Shown: positions 18,186 to 27,445, numbered from the stretch's first letter. The stretch is DNA of 64,000 nt from DASUAS01 sp963809795 (GCA_963809795.1 CAWELN010000002.1:37358-101357), one strand, 5' to 3'. Notes: a model not told the origin generated them from the sequence alone. Translations and numbers: made by a program.

Positions 18186-19097
18186 TCAGGGCTCGGCGAG
18201 CAGGGCCTTCGGGACCTGCTCGTCGAGCTCCTCGAGGCGCCACGGCGGGTTCGTGCGGTGGTCACCCCGGTAGATGGTGCGCTCGACGTGGTAGCGGTTC
18301 CACGTGCCGACCGCGCCACCCGACGCGTGGAACACGTGCCCGGTCACACCGTCGGCGGCATCGGTGCACAGCCAGGCCACGATCGGTGCCACGTACTCGG
18401 GCGGCGGCGTGTTGACATACGACTCCCACTCGGCCTCGCTGATGAGGTCGTCGGCGCGCAGCTGCTCGAACATGGGGCGGGTGACCGCGTGCAGTCGCGT
18501 CGCACCACCGGGCGAGAGGCAGTTGGCGGTGACGCCCGCCGCCGCGTACTCGAACGCGATGGCGCGGGTCATGGAGATCACGCCGCCCATCGCGGCGGCG
18601 AAGATCGGTTGGCCCAGCAGTCCGGTCGCGCCGTGCGAGGTGGTGGTGACGAGCCGCCCCCACCCACGCTCGGCCATGCCGGGCAGCGCGGCACGCGCCA
18701 GCCAGAACTTCTGGTGGAGGAACAGCGACATGAATCGGAGGTAGGTGTCGTCGTCGGCCGCGAGGGTGCCGTCGATGATCGCGCCCGCGCAGCCGACCAC
18801 GATGTCGAGCTTCCCGTGCTCGTCGACCGCGGTCTGGACCGCCCGCCCGCACCCCTCGGGAGTGGCGACCGAGTCGTAGTTGGCGGTGGCGGTCCCGCCC
18901 GCGTCGCGGATGGCGGCCACGGTCGAGTCCGCCGCCTCCGAGCTGGCGCCGCCGGCGTACTCGTCGGTGCCGAGGTCGTTGACCACCACGGTCGCACCGT
19001 GGCGACCGAGCGCCTCGGCGCACGCCTGCCCGATGCCGTTGCCGGCCCCGGTCACCAGTGCCACTCGACCCTGCAGACGGCGCGAGACGTCGGTCAT
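18186..19097 (-). CDS. SDR-family protein with substituted catalytic Tyr/Lys
   Basis: A 303-residue SDR close in layout to the one at 14.7-15.6 kb (GAGNGIGQA cofactor loop, VNDLGTDEYAGG, TTSHGATG). Where YxxxK is expected, the sequence reads FAAAM (codons TTC GCC GCC GCG ATG), so both catalytic Tyr and Lys are lost. The rest of the frame is clean, arguing against random decay. It may be an inactive partner subunit, or a hydratase- or racemase-like derivative that binds acyl-CoA without redox chemistry. Confidence 0.82.
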   Translation of the reverse strand: MTDVSRRLQGRVALVTGAGNGIGQACAEALGRHGATVVVNDLGTDEYAGGASSEAADSTVAAIRDAGGTATANYDSVATPEGCGRAVQTAVDEHGKLDIVVGCAGAIIDGTLAADDDTYLRFMSLFLHQKFWLARAALPGMAERGWGRLVTTTSHGATGLLGQPIFAAAMGGVISMTRAIAFEYAAAGVTANCLSPGGATRLHAVTRPMFEQLRADDLISEAEWESYVNTPPPEYVAPIVAWLCTDAADGVTGHVFHASGGAVGTWNRYHVERTIYRGDHRTNPPWRLEELDEQVPKALLAEP

Positions 19098-19180
19098 CGC
19101 GGCAGCGTACGGTCAATCACCGGAGCCCGCTCCTCGCGGACACCCGGGCGTCCGGCGCGCGTCTCCGTCGCGGTGTCGCG

Positions 19181-19468
19181 TCAGCCGACGATCTCGCTGG
19201 TCTGCAGGACCGGGGTGATCGTCGTGTAGTTGGCCATGTCGGCCATGATCGCGCCGGTGCCCTCCGAGCTCATCGCCGACTGCATCGCCTCGGCCGACTC
19301 GAAGGTGAAGTGCACCGCGGCCACGTACGGTCCGTCGACGCCCTTGTCGATCTCGTAGCTGTCGATGCCCCACGTCTTGGCCGCGAGCGGCACGTGCTGG
19401 TTGCAGTAGTAGTCGTGATCGAAGGTCGCGCCCTCGGTCGTCGGGTAGAACACGCTCAGTCGGATCAT
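19181..19468 (-). CDS. EthD-family protein
   Basis: A 95-residue ferredoxin-like EthD protein (MIRLSVFYPTTEGATFDHDYY at the start; HVPLAAKTW; VAAVHFTFESAEAMQSAM; ending TPVLQTSEIV). EthD-type proteins are small dimeric alpha-beta barrels found in catabolic clusters, with roles from ether degradation to ring cyclisation. Nothing in the sequence indicates the substrate. It stands alone between an SDR and a methyltransferase, all on the minus strand. Confidence 0.85.
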   Translation of the reverse strand: MIRLSVFYPTTEGATFDHDYYCNQHVPLAAKTWGIDSYEIDKGVDGPYVAAVHFTFESAEAMQSAMSSEGTGAIMADMANYTTITPVLQTSEIVG

Positions 19469-19487
19469 GGGCGCAGTCTCGCACGGC

Positions 19488-20114
19488 TCAGGTCGGCGGC
19501 GCCTGCCCGACCATGAGGGCGAAGCCCCGCCACTTCCACACGCAGTCGACCTGTTCCAACCCGGCGGCCCGCATCCACGTGAGCTGGTCCTCGACCGCGG
19601 CGAGGCGGTCCTCGGGATCGCCGCCGGGCCGACCGATGGCGGACTCGAACGCCGCCTGGAGCTCGGGCGTGGGTGACGCCACCACCTCGAGGTTGGCGAA
19701 CGTGCCGCCGGGGTGCAGGAGCGCCACGACCTCGGCGAAGATCGCCCGTTTCCGGGCGTCGGGCACGTGGTGGATGGCGAAGCCGCTGGTCACCAGGTCG
19801 AAGGTGCCGAGACCGGCGAGCGGATCGAGCAGGTCGTGCCGCTGCAGGGTGACCCGGTCGTCGCCGGCGAACCGATCGTGCGCGCGCCGGAGCATCGGGG
19901 GCGAGAGATCGACGCCCACGACCACCTCGACGTCCGGCCGGGCGTCCAACAGCAGCCGGATCAGTCGTCCGTCACCGCAGCCGAGGTCGAGCGCACCGCG
20001 CGGCGCGGTGGGCAGGATCTCCGCCAGCACGGCCTCCCCGGCCAGCCGCTGGGGCACGGTCGCGATCCGTTCGACGTACTCCCCGGCCTTGCCGGGATCG
20101 GACCAGGTGGTCAC
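19488..20114 (-). CDS. Class I SAM-dependent methyltransferase
   Basis: A 208-residue protein with motif I ALDLGCGDGRLIR (residues about 40-52), an acidic residue after VVVGVDLSPP, and motif VTSGFAIHHVPD. The C-terminal half (LTWMRAAGLEQVDCVWKWRGFALMVG) is normal for small-molecule methyltransferases. The ATG overlaps the stop of the upstream ligase by four bases (ATGA), so expression is coupled. The substrate is unknown. Confidence 0.88.
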   Translation of the reverse strand: MTTWSDPGKAGEYVERIATVPQRLAGEAVLAEILPTAPRGALDLGCGDGRLIRLLLDARPDVEVVVGVDLSPPMLRRAHDRFAGDDRVTLQRHDLLDPLAGLGTFDLVTSGFAIHHVPDARKRAIFAEVVALLHPGGTFANLEVVASPTPELQAAFESAIGRPGGDPEDRLAAVEDQLTWMRAAGLEQVDCVWKWRGFALMVGQAPPT

Positions 20115-21576
20115 CCCCGGGACCCGAGCGCGACCAGCTCGCGCAGGAGCACCTTCCCGACCTCGTTGCGCGGCAACGCGTCGATGGGCTCGAACCGGAC
20201 CGGCACCTTGTACGGCGCGAGGTGCGCCCGGCAGAGGTCGGCGAGGGCATCGGCGTCGATCACGGTGCCTTCACGCGGCACGACGAACGCCCACGGCACC
20301 TCACCGAGGCGGTCGTCGGGGATGCCCGCGACCGCGCACTCGGCGACGTCAGGTGACAGGCGGACGACCTCGGCGACCTCCTCGGGGAAGACCTTGAGGC
20401 CACCGCGGTTGATCATGTCCGAGACCCGACCCTCGATCCACAGGAAGCCCTCGGGGTCGATGCGGCCGAGGTCGCCGGTGTGGAACCAGCCGTCGACCAG
20501 GCGCCCCGCCATGTCGTCGCCCTCGTCGGCGCGGGCGAGGATGGTGGGCGTCCGCACGAGGATCTCCCCGTCGTCGGCGATCCGCAGGCCGACGTTCTCG
20601 TGCGCGGCGACCGACCGCCCCGAGATGGGTGTCGCCGTAGTCCTTGGCGTCCTGCGCGCTCCACCCGACGATCTCGCCACCGATCTCGGTCTGGCCCCAA
20701 CCGTTGAGCACGGTGATGCCGAAGCGGTCGCGGAACCGCCGCGCCTGGAGCGGCGAGAGCGGCGCGGTGATGCTCCGCACGTACTTCATCGGCGCCAGCG
20801 ACGTGATCGTCTCGTCGTCGGCGAGCATCGTCATGGCCGCGGGCGGCAGCACCGTCGAGCGGAGCTGGAACCGCGTCGACGAAGTCGGCGAACGCGCGCG
20901 TGTCGAAGCGCTCCATGATGATCACCGCGGCGCCGGCGCGGAAGCCGAAGATCACGTTGTAGATGCCCGCCCACAACGACAGCGACGTGGGGATCAGGTT
21001 GGGCATCGGTGCCCGCTTCGGCGCGTCGTCACTCGACGCGCCACCCCGGAGCTTCGACAGCACGCCGTCCATCAGCCCGAGCACGTTGTCGTGCAGGAGG
21101 GGCACCGGCTTGGGTCTCCCCGTCGTGCCCGACGTGAACGAGATCGCGGCCACACCCGGCGGCGACGCGGGGGCGTCCGCATCGAGGGGACCGGTCCCCG
21201 ACCAGGTGCCGTGGCCGGGCGCCAGCACGACCGGGACGCCGGTGACGCGCGACGCGTCGCCGGGACGGGTGACGATCGCGGCCGGCCGGTCCTCGTCGAT
21301 CACGTGCTCGAGCTCCCCGGCCGAGAGGCGCGGGTTGAGCGGCACGTAGACGCCGCCCGCGAACCACACCCCGAACAGCGCGGCCACGATGTCGGGCCCG
21401 TTCGGCAGCATGACGCCGACGGCCTGGCCGGTGCGCAGCCCGCCCTCGCGCAACACCGCGGCCAGTGCTTCGGCCTGCGCGCGCAGCTCGGCGCGGGTGA
21501 TCTCCTCGGTCGCGGTGTAGATGGCGACGGTCGTCTCGTCGCCCTCGCGCCGGTCGAGGACCTCGGCGAGGCTCAC
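20111..21576 (-). pseudogene. AMP-forming acyl-CoA/fatty-acid ligase, two frameshifts
   Basis: Three consecutive frames reconstruct one ANL ligase. The first spans residues from MSLAEVLDRREGD through SFTSGTTGRPKPVPLLHDN to about 20878. The next is FQLRSTVLPPAAMTMLADDE to NGWGQTEIGGEIVGW, about 20878-20630. The last is GRSVAAHENVGLRI, WFHTGDLGRIDPEG, GGLKVFPEEVAE and LPRNEVGKVLLREL, stopping at 20111. Each junction is one base off, in short C/G runs. The reconstructed length of about 488 residues is normal. It sits in an operon-like minus-strand series with crotonases upstream and a methyltransferase downstream. Confidence 0.78.
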
Positions 21577-21583
21577 CGTCGGC

Positions 21584-22396
21584 TCACGAGCTCTCCAGCT
21601 CCAACCACTGCGGGTCGCGCTTCTCGGCGAACGCGAGCGGGCCCTCGGTCTGGTCGGGGTGGCCCCACATCGACACCAGCTCCTGCGCCCCCGCCCTGCA
21701 CGCGTCCGTGAGCCCGTGCTCCAACGCGCCCCACAACGCGCGCTTCGTCGCCCGCATCGCCGCGGGCGAGTTCCGGGCGATCTTCTCCGCCAGCGCCTGC
21801 GCCTCCTCGCGCAGCCGCTCGGGCGGGTCGACGATCTGGGAGATCATTCCCAGCTCGTAGGCCCGCTCGGCCGACATGCGCTCGTACCGCCCGACCAGGG
21901 CCATGCGCATGACCGCTTCGAACGGCATCTTGCGCAGCAACGCGATCGCCTCGACCGCGACCACCTGTCCGACCGACACGTGGGGGTCGAAGAAGGTGGC
22001 GTCGCTCGCCGCGATCACGATGTCGGCCTCGGCCACCCAGTGGAAGGCCCCGCCGGCGCAGATCCCGTTGACCGCGGTGATGACCGGCTTGTCGACCCCC
22101 TGTTGCCAGGCGGTGAAGTGCAGGTCCCAGTTCTCGACCGACTCGCGGTATCGCTCCATGCCGACGCCGTCGCTGGCGATCTCCTCGACGTCGACGCCGG
22201 TCTGGAAGGCGCGGCCCTCGCCGGTGTGCACGATCACCTTGACCGCGGGGTCGGCGTCGAGCTCCAGCCACGCGTCGGCGAACTCGTCGCGCATGTGGCT
22301 GCTCATCGCGTTGAGGCGCTCGGGCCGGTTGTTGATCAACCACCCGACCGGGCCCTGTCGTTCGAGCTTGAGCGTGTCGTACGTCGACAGCGTCAC
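21584..22396 (-). CDS. Crotonase family protein, tandem paralogue 1
   Basis: A 270-residue crotonase starting at a GTG that overlaps the preceding gene's stop (GTGA). Key segments are VGWLINNRPERLNAM, GRAFQTGVDV, NGICAGGAFHW and DPHVSVGQVVAVEA. The two catalytic glutamates of classical hydratases are replaced (His in GGAFHW and in DPH). The last 65 or so residues, from the SQIVDPPERLREEAQALAEK stretch onward, are almost identical to those of the next gene upstream while the N-terminal halves have diverged. Confidence 0.87.
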   Translation of the reverse strand: MTLSTYDTLKLERQGPVGWLINNRPERLNAMSSHMRDEFADAWLELDADPAVKVIVHTGEGRAFQTGVDVEEIASDGVGMERYRESVENWDLHFTAWQQGVDKPVITAVNGICAGGAFHWVAEADIVIAASDATFFDPHVSVGQVVAVEAIALLRKMPFEAVMRMALVGRYERMSAERAYELGMISQIVDPPERLREEAQALAEKIARNSPAAMRATKRALWGALEHGLTDACRAGAQELVSMWGHPDQTEGPLAFAEKRDPQWLELESS

Positions 22397-23199
22397 GTCG
22401 CCTCGCCTCCAGTCACAGACCAGCGGGCCTCCCGCCGCTCGGCGAACGCCAGCGGCCCTTCCTCCTGGTCGGGGTGGCCCCACATCCCGACGAGCTCCTG
22501 GGCGCCGGCGCGGCACGCGTCGGTGAGCCCGTGTTCCAGGGCACCCCACAGCGCCCGCTTCGTGGCCCGCATCGCCGCCGGCGAGTTCCGGGCGATCTTC
22601 TCCGCCAGCGCCTGGGCCTCCTCGCGCAGGCGCTCAGGTGGGTCGACGATCTGCGACACCATGCCGAGCTGCAACGCGCGGGCCGCGGGCATGCGCTCGT
22701 ACCGCCCGACCAGTGCCATGCGCATGATGGGCTCGAAGGCCATCTTGTGCGACAGGCCGACACCCTCGTACGACATCGCCTGCCCGAGTGACACGTGGGT
22801 GTCGAAGAACGTGGCGTCGCTCGCGGCGATCACGACGTCGGCATCGGCGACGAAGTGGAGTCCGCCACCTGCGCAGCTGCCCTGAACCGCGGCGATGACC
22901 GGAGTCCAGACCTGGTTGTGCCAGGCGGTGAAGCGGAGCTCGGCGTCGCGGGTGCGGCGCGACTGCTCGCTCATCGCCGCCTTGTCGCGGCTGAGCGCGG
23001 CGACATCGAGCCCGGTCTGGAAGTTCTTTCCCTCTCCCGTGTTCACGATGACGCGGACCGCGGGATCGTCGTCGAGCTCCCGCCACGCCTCCTCGAGCTC
23101 GCTCATCATCCGCGCGTCGAGGGCGTTGCCCACGTCGGGCCGGTCGAACATCAGCCACCCGACGGGGCCCCGGCGCTCGACGATGAGCCGCTCGTACAC
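22393..23199 (-). CDS. Crotonase family protein, tandem paralogue 2
   Basis: A 268-residue crotonase (VGWLMFDRPDVGNALDARMM, GKNFQTGLDV, QGSCAGGGLHF, DTHVSLGQAMSYEG). As in its neighbour, His occupies both classical glutamate positions. It shares a near-identical C-terminal third with paralogue 1, with many synonymous differences at DNA level. The stop overlaps the GTG of paralogue 1, so the pair is translationally coupled and could form a mixed oligomer. Confidence 0.87.
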   Translation of the reverse strand: MYERLIVERRGPVGWLMFDRPDVGNALDARMMSELEEAWRELDDDPAVRVIVNTGEGKNFQTGLDVAALSRDKAAMSEQSRRTRDAELRFTAWHNQVWTPVIAAVQGSCAGGGLHFVADADVVIAASDATFFDTHVSLGQAMSYEGVGLSHKMAFEPIMRMALVGRYERMPAARALQLGMVSQIVDPPERLREEAQALAEKIARNSPAAMRATKRALWGALEHGLTDACRAGAQELVGMWGHPDQEEGPLAFAERREARWSVTGGEAT

Positions 23200-23200
23200 C

Positions 23201-24007
23201 TCAGCGGCCCCCGTACTCCGGCGGCCGCTTCTCCTGGAACGCCTTGAGGCCCTCGCGGAAGTCCTCGCTGCGCGACGACAGCTCCATGGCGAACGCCTCG
23301 TTGCGGAGCTGGTCGTCGAGCGCGGTGGTCGCGCCGGTGTGGAGGAGCCACTTGGCCAGACCCAACGCGACGGTCGCGCCCTCCGCGAGGGTGGTGGCGA
23401 GCTCGCGCGCGACCGCGTCGACCTCCCGCGCCGGTACCGCCCGGTGGATCATCTGCCAGTCGGCGGCCTCCGCACCGTGCACGACGCGCCCGAGCAGGAT
23501 CATCTCCCGGGCCCGCATCTCGCCGACTCGCCGCGGGAGCAGCCAGGTGGCGCCGCTGTCGGGGGTGAAGCCGCGCTCGGCGAACGGCGCCCAGAAGCGG
23601 GCGTCGATGGCGGCGACGGTGAAGTCGGCCGCCAGCGCGAGGTTGAGGCCGATGCCGGCGGCCCAGCCGCGGACCGCGCAGACCACCGGGACCTGGGTGG
23701 TGCAGAGGAGCGGGATCAGCCGGTGGGCCTGTGCGGGCAGGCGGCGCTGGATGCTGCCGACCCGCGGCTTCCCGCCCTCCTGGTTGCGGGCGACGATGTC
23801 GAAGCCGGCGCAGAAGTGCTCGCCCTCACTGGCGAGCAGGATGGCGCGCACCGACTCGTCGCGACCGGCGCGGTCGACGGCGTCGATGAGCGCGTACATC
23901 ATCGGGTCGTCCATCGCGTTGCGCTTGTCGGGGCGCGACAGCCGCAGCGTCAGCACCCCGGAGTCGAGCGCGACGTCGAGGCCCGGCGCCGACTCGTAGT
24001 CGCTCAT
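23201..24007 (-). CDS. Enoyl-CoA hydratase/isomerase family protein
   Basis: A 268-residue crotonase. Visible are LTLRLSRPDKRNAMDD, EHFCAGFDIVARN, RGWAAGIGLNLALAAD and FTPDSGATWLLPRRVG. The Asp in TPDSGATW is the general acid/base position typical of the PaaG/isomerase-like subgroup, while Asn replaces the first Glu. The ending EKRPPEYGGR is typical. Its ATG overlaps the stop of the MaoC gene (ATGA), placing it in one operon with the dehydratase. Confidence 0.88.
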   Translation of the reverse strand: MSDYESAPGLDVALDSGVLTLRLSRPDKRNAMDDPMMYALIDAVDRAGRDESVRAILLASEGEHFCAGFDIVARNQEGGKPRVGSIQRRLPAQAHRLIPLLCTTQVPVVCAVRGWAAGIGLNLALAADFTVAAIDARFWAPFAERGFTPDSGATWLLPRRVGEMRAREMILLGRVVHGAEAADWQMIHRAVPAREVDAVARELATTLAEGATVALGLAKWLLHTGATTALDDQLRNEAFAMELSSRSEDFREGLKAFQEKRPPEYGGR

Positions 24008-25260
24008 CGGCGTGAGAACGCGTCGCCGACCGCGACGAGCGCGGTCTCGAGGTCGCGCGCGCCGCCGGGCGGGTCGGGGAGACGCACCGGGCCGTGTTCC
24101 TGGCTCGGCAGCAGGACCGTCGCCGTGCCCGGGGTCGTGACCACGCCGCGTTGGTTGGTGGCGACGAGCTCGAGGTCGACTGCGGGCCGGTCGCCGTCGG
24201 CCAGGTACTTGCGCACGATGGTGCCGGTGAGATGGTGGGTGTCGCCGACGTAGTTGAAGCCCCGGAACTCGCACTCCAGCTTCCACAGCCACGCGTCGTC
24301 ACCCATCCAGTCGGTGCAGAGGTGGATGAGCCAGGTCTCGCGCATGCGGCCGTAGTCGTAGGTGGTCGGGTTCCCGGCCCGGCGGGCCCATTCCGGATCC
24401 CAGTGCACGCGCTGCATGACGTCGGGGACGTTCTGGTCGTCGCGGTGGAAGAACCGCGGGATGCGGCGACGGTTGGCCGCACCCAACGCGAGCGGCTTCA
24501 CGTCGTAGAGACCCATGCCCATGCCCACGTGCCAGCACACCATGTCGGTGACGGTGAGCGGTCCCTTCACCATCGGGCCGACGGCGTCGCCCTCCTCGAC
24601 GTCGTCCCAGTACCGGGGCTCGGCGCCGCGGCGGCGGGCGGCGGCGTACTCGGCCTCGATGGCGTCGATCTCGTCGTCGGTGTAGTGCGCCGGCTCGATG
24701 GCGTCGTACTTCTTCTTCTCCCGGGCCTTGCTGCGCTCGGTGCGGATCATCAGCCGGTACTGCCCCGACAGCATCGTGCCGTCGTCGTCGCGGAAGACGT
24801 TGGCCGACCACTCGTGCACCGCCCGATCGGCGAACTCGCTCGGCTTGTCGAGCACCGCCACCAGCGCGTTGCGGCGCCAGATGCGGTGGTCGGCTCGCAG
24901 GGGCGCCCACCACTCGCGCGCGCTGGCCGAGTAGAAGGCGTGCACACCGCGCAACGGGTCACCCTTCATCAACTCGCGCTGGTCCTCGGGGACCGCGGTG
25001 ACCTCGTCCTCGCCGATGAGCGAGTCCCCGCCCACCAGCGGTGGCGGCGCGATCGGACCGCCCCAGACCGACGCGGTGGCGTACTCGGGATCGCAGTAGA
25101 GCGGGTTGTCGTCGCCGTAGGCCTCGGCCACGATGCGGAACGTGTCGGTGTTGGGGCGGTAGTAGTGCGGACGGCGCGTCCACGGTTCGGGTACGCCGAT
25201 GCGGGCGCGCAGGCGTGTGACGGCCTCGTCGGTGATGGTCCCCGTCGTCGTCTGGGTCAC
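24004..25260 (-). CDS. Fused double hot-dog MaoC-like (acyl-CoA) dehydratase
   Basis: A 418-residue protein with an N-terminal MaoC_dehydrat_N-type hot dog (FRIVAEAYGDDNPLYCDPEYA near residue 40) and a second hot-dog region in the C-terminal half (LTVTDMVCWHVGMGMG, TYDYGRMRETWLIHL, FRGFNYVGDTHHLTGT). The D-N-P hydratase element is in the N-terminal unit. Probable role: (R)-specific hydration of a bulky 2-enoyl-CoA. The GTG start at 25260 follows the ATTGTATATTCC motif by 8 bases, suggesting a near-leaderless transcript. First gene of a crotonase-rich minus-strand operon. Confidence 0.8.
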   Translation of the reverse strand: MTQTTTGTITDEAVTRLRARIGVPEPWTRRPHYYRPNTDTFRIVAEAYGDDNPLYCDPEYATASVWGGPIAPPPLVGGDSLIGEDEVTAVPEDQRELMKGDPLRGVHAFYSASAREWWAPLRADHRIWRRNALVAVLDKPSEFADRAVHEWSANVFRDDDGTMLSGQYRLMIRTERSKAREKKKYDAIEPAHYTDDEIDAIEAEYAAARRRGAEPRYWDDVEEGDAVGPMVKGPLTVTDMVCWHVGMGMGLYDVKPLALGAANRRRIPRFFHRDDQNVPDVMQRVHWDPEWARRAGNPTTYDYGRMRETWLIHLCTDWMGDDAWLWKLECEFRGFNYVGDTHHLTGTIVRKYLADGDRPAVDLELVATNQRGVVTTPGTATVLLPSQEHGPVRLPDPPGGARDLETALVAVGDAFSRR

Positions 25261-25268
25261 AGGAGTAT

Positions 25269-25280
25269 GGAATATACAAT
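25269..25280. promoter_or_regulatory. ATTGTATATTCC promoter/operator motif, copy B (minus orientation)
   Basis: Exact 12-base match (reverse orientation) to 15639-15650, located between the divergent MaoC and crotonase genes. On the minus strand, TATATT lies 10 bases before the MaoC GTG, as expected for a -10 box with little or no leader. Two identical AT-rich 12-mers in a GC-rich window are unlikely by chance. Confidence 0.65.
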
Positions 25281-25322
25281 GCGCCCGCCCGGAGCCCCCG
25301 GGGCGGTCGAGCAGGAGCACGC

Positions 25323-26153
25323 GTGAGCTTTTCCGAGGACTACGACGGCATCCGCTTCGAGGTCGCCGACGGCATCGGCACCATCACCATCGACCGGCCC
25401 GAGGCGGGCAACTCGCTCACCAGCGACCAGCGCGTGAAGATGGGCGAGTGGTTCGCCCGCGCCGACGAGGACCTCGCCATCCGTTGCGTCGTGCTCCAGG
25501 CGACCGGCCGCTTCTTCTGCACCGGCGCCGACCTGAGCGGCGGCGCGCCCGCGACCGAGTCGGAGCGGCCGGCTGACGCGCCCGAGCGCGTGATCGGTGA
25601 GCGCCGCCGGATGATGCTCCGGGGTGCGATCCGGACCGTCAACGCCATCCTCGACTGCGAGGTCCCGGTGATCGCCAAGGTGCAGGGCACCGCCGCCGGC
25701 ATCGGCGCGCACCTGGCCTTCGCGTGCGATCTCGTGATCGCGTCCGAGGAGGCCAAGTTCATCGAGGTGTTCGCCCGCCGCGCCCTCGCCGCCGACGGCC
25801 TCGGCACCTGGCTCCTCCCGCGGCTGGTGGGACTGCAGCGCGCCAAGGAGCTCGTGCTCCTCGCCGAGGACATCCCCGCGGCGCGCGCCCTGGAGATCGG
25901 GCTCGTGACCCGCGTGGTGCCCGCCCACGACCTCGACGCCACCGTCGCCGACATCGCCCGCCGCCTGGCCGACGGCCCGACGCGCGCGCACTCGGTGAAC
26001 AAGTTCCTGTTGAACCGGTCGCTCGACGTCGACCGGGCGACGATGGCCCAGGAAGAGGCGTGGATCGTCGACGTGATGGCGCAGAGCCTCGACAGCGACG
26101 AGGGTGTGAACAGCTACCTCGAGAAGCGTCCGCCGAAGTTCCGCGGCTACTGA
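25323..26153 (+). CDS. Enoyl-CoA hydratase family protein
   Basis: A 276-residue crotonase with GIGTITIDRPEAGNSLTSD, GRFFCTGADLSGG, QGTAAGIGAHLAFACD and ALAADGLGTWLLPRLVG. Asp in ALAADGLG is the probable catalytic acid, and His replaces the first classical Glu. GGAG lies about 7 bases before the GTG start. It is divergent from the MaoC gene and convergent (7-base overlap) with the racemase gene. The ending EKRPPKFRGY is typical of the family. Confidence 0.88.
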   Translation: MSFSEDYDGIRFEVADGIGTITIDRPEAGNSLTSDQRVKMGEWFARADEDLAIRCVVLQATGRFFCTGADLSGGAPATESERPADAPERVIGERRRMMLRGAIRTVNAILDCEVPVIAKVQGTAAGIGAHLAFACDLVIASEEAKFIEVFARRALAADGLGTWLLPRLVGLQRAKELVLLAEDIPAARALEIGLVTRVVPAHDLDATVADIARRLADGPTRAHSVNKFLLNRSLDVDRATMAQEEAWIVDVMAQSLDSDEGVNSYLEKRPPKFRGY

Positions 26154-27298
26154 ACCGCCCGCGAGCCTCGGAGGCGCGCGATCTCGTCGGCCGAGAAGCC
26201 GACCTCACCGAGCACCGTGTCGGTGTCGGCGCCCGGGTAGGCGTAGGAGCGGCCGGGCTCGGCGCGGGTGCGGCTGAAGCGGGGCGCGGGGGCCACCTGA
26301 CGACCACCGTCCGGTGTGGGCACGAACACCTCGCGGGCCACGTTGTGCGGGTGCTCGTGCGCCTCGCCGAAGCGGTACACGGGCGCGAAGCACACGTCGG
26401 TGCCGGCGAGCTGCGCCTCCCATTCCGCACGCGTCTTCGTGCGCACTGCTGCGGCGAACTGCTCCTTCACCGCCGGCCACTGCGACCGGTCGTACTGGTC
26501 CGGCAATCCGTCGGCGTCGATGCCGAGCTGCTCGAGCAGCTGCGCGTAGAAGTGCGGTTCGATGGGCGCCAGGCTCACGTACTTCCCGTCGGCGGTCTCG
26601 TACACCGAGTAGAAGGGCGCGCCGCCGTCGAACAGGTTGGTGCCGATGTCGTCGGTGTGCATCCCCGACCGGGCCATGCCGTAGAAGACCGAGAAGATCG
26701 ACGCCACGCCGTCGACCATCGCCGCGTCGACGACCTGCCCCCGTCCCGACCGCTGCGCCTCGAGCAATGCGCACACCACGCCGTACGCGAGGTGGAGCCC
26801 ACCCCCGGCGAAGTCACCGAGCACCTGGAGCACCGGCACCGGCGGCCCGTGCGGCACGCTCACCGAGCCGATCGCGCCGGTGATCGACTCGTAGTTGAGC
26901 GAGTGGCCGGCGCTCTGTGCCAGCGGTCCGTCCTGGCCCCACCCGGTCAGCCGCCCGTACACGAGCCGCGGGTTGCGCGCCATCGTCGGCTCCGGCCCTA
27001 CCCCCAGCCGCTCGGCCACACCGGGCCGGAACGACTCCACCAGCGCGTCGGCGTGCTCGGCGAGCCGCAGGACGACCTCGACGCCGTCGGGGTGCTTGAG
27101 GTCGACGCCGATGGAGCGCCGACCCCGATCCCACTCCGAGAACGGCCGGGGCGGGTCGGGTGCGGTCGCCGGCACCTCCGCGGCCCGATCGACCCGGATG
27201 ACATCGGCGCCCATGTCGGCGAGCTTCAGGGTGCCGAAGGGCAGGGCGCCGAGCCCGGCCAGCTCCACCACCGTGATCCCGGTCAGCGGGCCGCTCAC
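26147..27298 (-). CDS. Alpha-methylacyl-CoA racemase (CaiB/BaiF class III)
   Basis: A 383-residue class III CoA-transferase-fold protein. GLGALPFGTLKLADMGADVIRVDR is split over the N-terminal Rossmann region. The pair GHSLNYESITG and LGDFAGGG corresponds to the catalytic His and Asp of AMACR-type racemases, and the transferase Asp context is absent. It would epimerise the 2-methyl centre of branched acyl-CoAs, such as sterol side chains or pristanoyl-CoA, before beta-oxidation. The GTG start at 27298 begins the conserved SGPLTGITVVEL. No obvious operon partner downstream. Confidence 0.85.
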   Translation of the reverse strand: MSGPLTGITVVELAGLGALPFGTLKLADMGADVIRVDRAAEVPATAPDPPRPFSEWDRGRRSIGVDLKHPDGVEVVLRLAEHADALVESFRPGVAERLGVGPEPTMARNPRLVYGRLTGWGQDGPLAQSAGHSLNYESITGAIGSVSVPHGPPVPVLQVLGDFAGGGLHLAYGVVCALLEAQRSGRGQVVDAAMVDGVASIFSVFYGMARSGMHTDDIGTNLFDGGAPFYSVYETADGKYVSLAPIEPHFYAQLLEQLGIDADGLPDQYDRSQWPAVKEQFAAAVRTKTRAEWEAQLAGTDVCFAPVYRFGEAHEHPHNVAREVFVPTPDGGRQVAPAPRFSRTRAEPGRSYAYPGADTDTVLGEVGFSADEIARLRGSRAVQ

Positions 27299-27445
27299 CG
27301 CGCCGCTCCGCTCGCGGTCTCGTGCGTGAACGACTCCATGCGCGGTGCGCACCTCTCTCGGGAACGGGCCGACGGCGATACCGTACGGCGGTGTTACGGT
27401 CGCTGCGAGTCGACCGGCGCACGCGCATCCGAGGGGGACGTTCAC

